From contig DOWL01000221.1 in assembly GCA_003519585.1 (NCBI GenBank), positions 1 through 9,484 of the forward strand: 9,484 nucleotides of DNA, read 5' to 3'. Below the pieces are notes generated by a model that saw only the letters and a program-made list of their open reading frames with translations, was not told where the DNA came from and did no database searches. The position numbers and the translations under genes are program-made. This document shows, in pieces, positions 7,831-9,484 of the stretch. Origin of the DNA: Nocardioides sp. (GTDB taxonomy: Bacteria > Actinomycetota > Actinomycetes > Propionibacteriales > Nocardioidaceae). How positions within the stretch are numbered: the first letter of the stretch is position 1; each line of letters starts with the position of its first letter.

Positions 7831-8325
7831 GTGAGCGATGAGCGCAGTGCCCGGATCCGAGCCGAGGCCGACCGGATCATCGCGCTGGGGGAGTGCTCGG
7901 AGATGCTGGCGCCGTACGAGGTGCACCAGTCGACGATCGGTACCTGGCTTGATGCGATGGGCTACGACAACGACCGGTTCCGGCGCGGCGAGGCGCCGCC
8001 GTCGATGGCGCAGGTGTGGACGATGCCCGGTCTCGGCCGCCGGCGGGGGCCCGAGGATCCGCTCAGCCGGATGACCGAGTTCCTCACCGCCGAGGGGTAC
8101 ACCGCCGTGCTCGGGACCAACTGCGAGCAGAGCTACGAGCGCTACCTCCGGGTCGGCGAGCGGCCGCGGGTCACCAGTGCACTCGACTCGGTCGCCGGGC
8201 CGAAGACCACCGCGATGGGCGAGGGCTGGTTCGTGACCTCGCGGAACGTCTGGTACGTCGGCGACGAGGTGGTGGCCACCATGCTGTTCCGGGTCCTGAA
8301 GTTCATCCCGAAGGAGCGTCCGTGA
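7831..8325 (+). CDS. chsH2: ChsH2 N-terminal hydratase domain as a separate protein (MaoC/hot-dog fold)
   Basis: This 164-residue protein corresponds to the hydratase half of ChsH2 (Rv3542c), the partner of ChsH1 in hydrating the 17,20 double bond of 3-oxo-4,17-pregnadiene-20-carboxyl-CoA. Recognisable ChsH2-like segments are PPSMAQVWTMPGLG, GTNCEQSYERYL and GEGWFVTSRNVWY, and the chain ends at LKFIPKERP, near where the DUF35 domain would start in full-length ChsH2. The Asp/His catalytic pair of R-hydratases is not seen here; in the known complex it is supplied by ChsH1, while ChsH2 completes the fold and CoA site. Length is about half that of fused ChsH2. The GTG start has no clear Shine-Dalgarno site and lies 7 bases after the fadE stop, so coupling is likely. 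Its stop overlaps the DUF35 start as GTGA. Confidence 0.85.
   Translation: MSDERSARIRAEADRIIALGECSEMLAPYEVHQSTIGTWLDAMGYDNDRFRRGEAPPSMAQVWTMPGLGRRRGPEDPLSRMTEFLTAEGYTAVLGTNCEQSYERYLRVGERPRVTSALDSVAGPKTTAMGEGWFVTSRNVWYVGDEVVATMLFRVLKFIPKERP
8311..8316 (+). promoter_or_regulatory. Shine-Dalgarno site for the DUF35 gene
   Basis: AAGGAG lies 5 bases before the GTG at 8322, within the end of the hydratase gene. It supports independent re-initiation at this GTG rather than at the in-frame ATG at 8337, and argues that the hydratase/DUF35 split is genuine rather than a sequencing frameshift. Confidence 0.7.
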
Positions 8326-8723
8326 CGGTCCGGCCGATGGTGAATCGCGACTCCCAGTTCTTCTGGGACGGCACCAAGCTCGGCGAGCTTCGGATCCAGA
8401 CGTGCAACGCCTGCGGCGCGAAGCGGTTCCCGCCCGGCCCGGCCTGCCAGAGCTGCCCGGCGTACGACCGGGGGTACCAGATCGCCGCGGGCACCGGCAC
8501 CGTCTTCTCCTACGTCGTACACCGGCACCCGCCCGTCCCGGGCAAGGAGCTCCCCATCGTGATCGCGCTGATCGAGCTCGACGAGGGGGTGCGGATGGTC
8601 GGTGAGGTCGTGGACGCAGTGTCCGCCGACGGCCAGGCGGAGATCGAGATCGGCACGCCGCTGCGGGTGGAGTTCCGCGAGGTCGACGAAGAGCTGAGCC
8701 TCCCGGTCTGGCGAAAGGTGTGA
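8322..8723 (+). CDS. chsH2: DUF35 zinc-ribbon/OB-fold protein, ChsH2 C-terminal domain equivalent
   Basis: This 133-residue protein matches the DUF35 domain that forms the C-terminal half of ChsH2 in mycobacteria. Four cysteines in two CxxC pairs, Cys28/Cys31 and Cys42/Cys45, form the rubredoxin-like zinc ribbon, preceded by an N-terminal helix (FFWDGTKLGELRIQ) and followed by the OB-fold with GTGTVFSYVVHR. In the known system the DUF35 domain binds the aldolase Ltp2 and is required for its activity, linking hydration to carbon-carbon cleavage. Here it is a free-standing protein, with a 4-base GTGA overlap with the hydratase gene upstream and another with chsH1 downstream. GTG at 8322 is preferred because it has a Shine-Dalgarno site and coupling; ATG 8337 is the alternative. 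Similar stand-alone DUF35 proteins accompany other thiolases, but the gene order makes the ChsH2 role most likely. Confidence 0.87.
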   Translation: MTVRPMVNRDSQFFWDGTKLGELRIQTCNACGAKRFPPGPACQSCPAYDRGYQIAAGTGTVFSYVVHRHPPVPGKELPIVIALIELDEGVRMVGEVVDAVSADGQAEIEIGTPLRVEFREVDEELSLPVWRKV

Positions 8724-9112
8724 CAGTGCAACATCTCGTGACCGGCACCGCGCTGCCCGAATGGAGTCTGCCGCTGACGCCGACCACCATCGTCAGCACC
8801 GCGATCGCTACCCGGGACTGGCAGGACGTGCACCACGACCGCGACATCGCCCAGGCGGCCGGGTCGAAGGACATCTTCATGAACATCCTCACCACCAACG
8901 GGCTGGTCGAACGGTTCGTCGTCGACTGGGCCGGCCCGGACACCGAGGTGAAGGCCATCGCGATCCGGCTCGGCGCCCCCGCGCATCCCTACGACACGCT
9001 GACCTTCAGCGGGTCGGTCGCCTCGGTCGAGGACGGCATCGCCACCATCGAGGTCGTCGGCCGGGTGTCGCTGGGCGATCACGTGACCGGGACAGTCAAG
9101 GTGGCCGTGTGA
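8720..9112 (+). CDS. chsH1: ChsH1-type steroid enoyl-CoA hydratase (MaoC-like)
   Basis: This 130-residue single hot-dog protein is the catalytic hydratase subunit. The motif TRDWQDVHHD places Asp33 and His38 at the positions of the catalytic Asp29 and His34 of M. tuberculosis ChsH1 (Rv3541c). The following GSKDIFMN, DWAGP and GDHVT segments also match that protein. It adds water to the C17-C20 double bond of the pregnadiene-carboxyl-CoA made by the upstream dehydrogenase, in complex with the ChsH2 hydratase domain. The start is GTG 8720 (GTGA overlap with the DUF35 stop) or GTG 8726, two codons later. The partial Shine-Dalgarno AAAGGTG at 8714-8720 is better spaced for 8726. The chain ends at the family's usual length. 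Confidence 0.92.
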   Translation: MTVQHLVTGTALPEWSLPLTPTTIVSTAIATRDWQDVHHDRDIAQAAGSKDIFMNILTTNGLVERFVVDWAGPDTEVKAIAIRLGAPAHPYDTLTFSGSVASVEDGIATIEVVGRVSLGDHVTGTVKVAV

Positions 9113-9484
9113 CGCTCTCCGGGAAGGCTGCGATTGCCGGCATCGGGGCCACCGAGTTCTCCAAGGAGTCGGGTCGTTCCGAGCTCCAGTTGACCGTCGA
9201 GGCGGTGCGCGCCGCGCTGGCCGACAGTGGCCTCGCGGCCACGGATGTGGACGGGCTGACGACGTTCACCATGGACACCTCGTCCGAGATCGCCGTGGCC
9301 CGGGAGTTGGGCGTGCCGGAGCTGCGGTTCTTCAGCCGGATCAACTTCGGCGGAGGCGGGGCGTGCGCAACCGTCCAGCAGGCGGCGATGGCGGTGGCGA
9401 CCGGGGTGGCCGACGTCGTGGTCTGCTACCGCGGGTTCAACGAGCGCTCGGAGTCGCGGTTCGGCCAGTTCTCGCTGGCCGCCG
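9109..9484 (+). CDS. ltp2: Ltp2 thiolase-fold steroid retro-aldolase (3' partial)
   Basis: The first 125 residues of a thiolase-superfamily 'lipid-transfer' protein are present; the family is about 390 residues, so roughly two thirds lie beyond the window. The N-terminus closely matches Ltp2 (Rv3540c): GIGATEFSKESGRSEL, VDGLTTFTMDT and CATVQQAAMAVATGVADVVV. Ltp2 performs the last side-chain step, retro-aldol cleavage of 17-hydroxy-3-oxo-4-pregnene-20-carboxyl-CoA to androst-4-ene-3,17-dione and propionyl-CoA, and needs a DUF35 partner, encoded two genes upstream. AAGGTGG at 9098-9104 is a plausible Shine-Dalgarno site 4 bases before GTG 9109, which overlaps the chsH1 stop as GTGA. The catalytic residues lie in the missing part and cannot be checked. 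Confidence 0.9.
   Translation, partial: MTLSGKAAIAGIGATEFSKESGRSELQLTVEAVRAALADSGLAATDVDGLTTFTMDTSSEIAVARELGVPELRFFSRINFGGGGACATVQQAAMAVATGVADVVVCYRGFNERSESRFGQFSLAA

Noticed and set aside
6483..7880. 465-codon minus-strand open frame
   Set aside because: It is the antisense shadow of the FadE29 half, where residue-by-residue family similarity is on the plus strand; no recognisable domain on the minus strand.
8016..8321. Upstream extension of the DUF35 reading frame
   Set aside because: It is the wrong-frame reading of the hydratase gene; the DUF35 family sequence begins only after GTG 8322.
7741..8958. 405-codon minus-strand open frame
   Set aside because: It overlaps four well-supported plus-strand gene segments and its Arg/Pro/Ser-rich translation shows no known motif.
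1..9484. CRISPR arrays, tRNA/rRNA genes, insertion sequences, attachment sites
   Set aside because: No direct-repeat array, no tRNA-like or rRNA-like segment, no transposase motif and no terminal repeats were seen; the only intergenic space is short.

Overview
The window is high-GC DNA with every supported gene on the + strand. GTG/TTG starts, 4-base gene overlaps and a leaderless-looking promoter all suggest an actinobacterium. The proteins of the right half closely resemble cholesterol side-chain enzymes of Mycobacterium and related genera. A steroid-degrading actinomycete is likely; the genus cannot be fixed from this sequence, although a Nocardioides-like lineage would fit.

Left part (1-5561): a 5'-truncated peptide-type ABC transporter ATPase, then 9 bases later a NylB/beta-lactamase-fold serine hydrolase, then (4-base overlap) a type I sulfatase. 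The three look co-transcribed. Neither hydrolase has a recognisable signal peptide, so import followed by cytoplasmic hydrolysis of an amide/ester- and sulfate-bearing compound is a reasonable reading; the substrate is unknown. The ATPase reading frame is itself odd. It carries the end of one nucleotide-binding domain plus two complete ones, and its first ~1 kb looks like a proteobacterial YejF-type gene, while the rest looks like an actinobacterial OppD/OppF. It is either a recombinant gene or an assembly chimera.

Junction (5562-5675): a 114-base gap with a perfect 12-bp inverted repeat (probable terminator of the left operon), followed by a perfect match to the KstR operator consensus (TNNAACNNGTTNNA). 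The operator overlaps a TANNNT -10 box placed so that transcription would begin at the GTG start codon of the next gene.

Right part (5676-9484, running off the end): a compact five-gene operon matching the core of the mycobacterial igr operon (fadE28-fadE29-chsH2-chsH1-ltp2), which removes the last three-carbon (propionyl) unit of the cholesterol side chain. The order is conserved but the gene boundaries are rearranged. FadE28 and FadE29 are one fused polypeptide, while ChsH2 is split into separate hydratase and DUF35 genes that overlap by 4 bases. ChsH1 keeps its catalytic Asp/His. Ltp2 is cut off by the window end. Together they would dehydrogenate, hydrate and retro-aldol cleave the 3-oxo-pregnene-20-carboxyl-CoA intermediate to androstenedione and propionyl-CoA. 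cyp125, which heads the operon in M. tuberculosis, is not present here.
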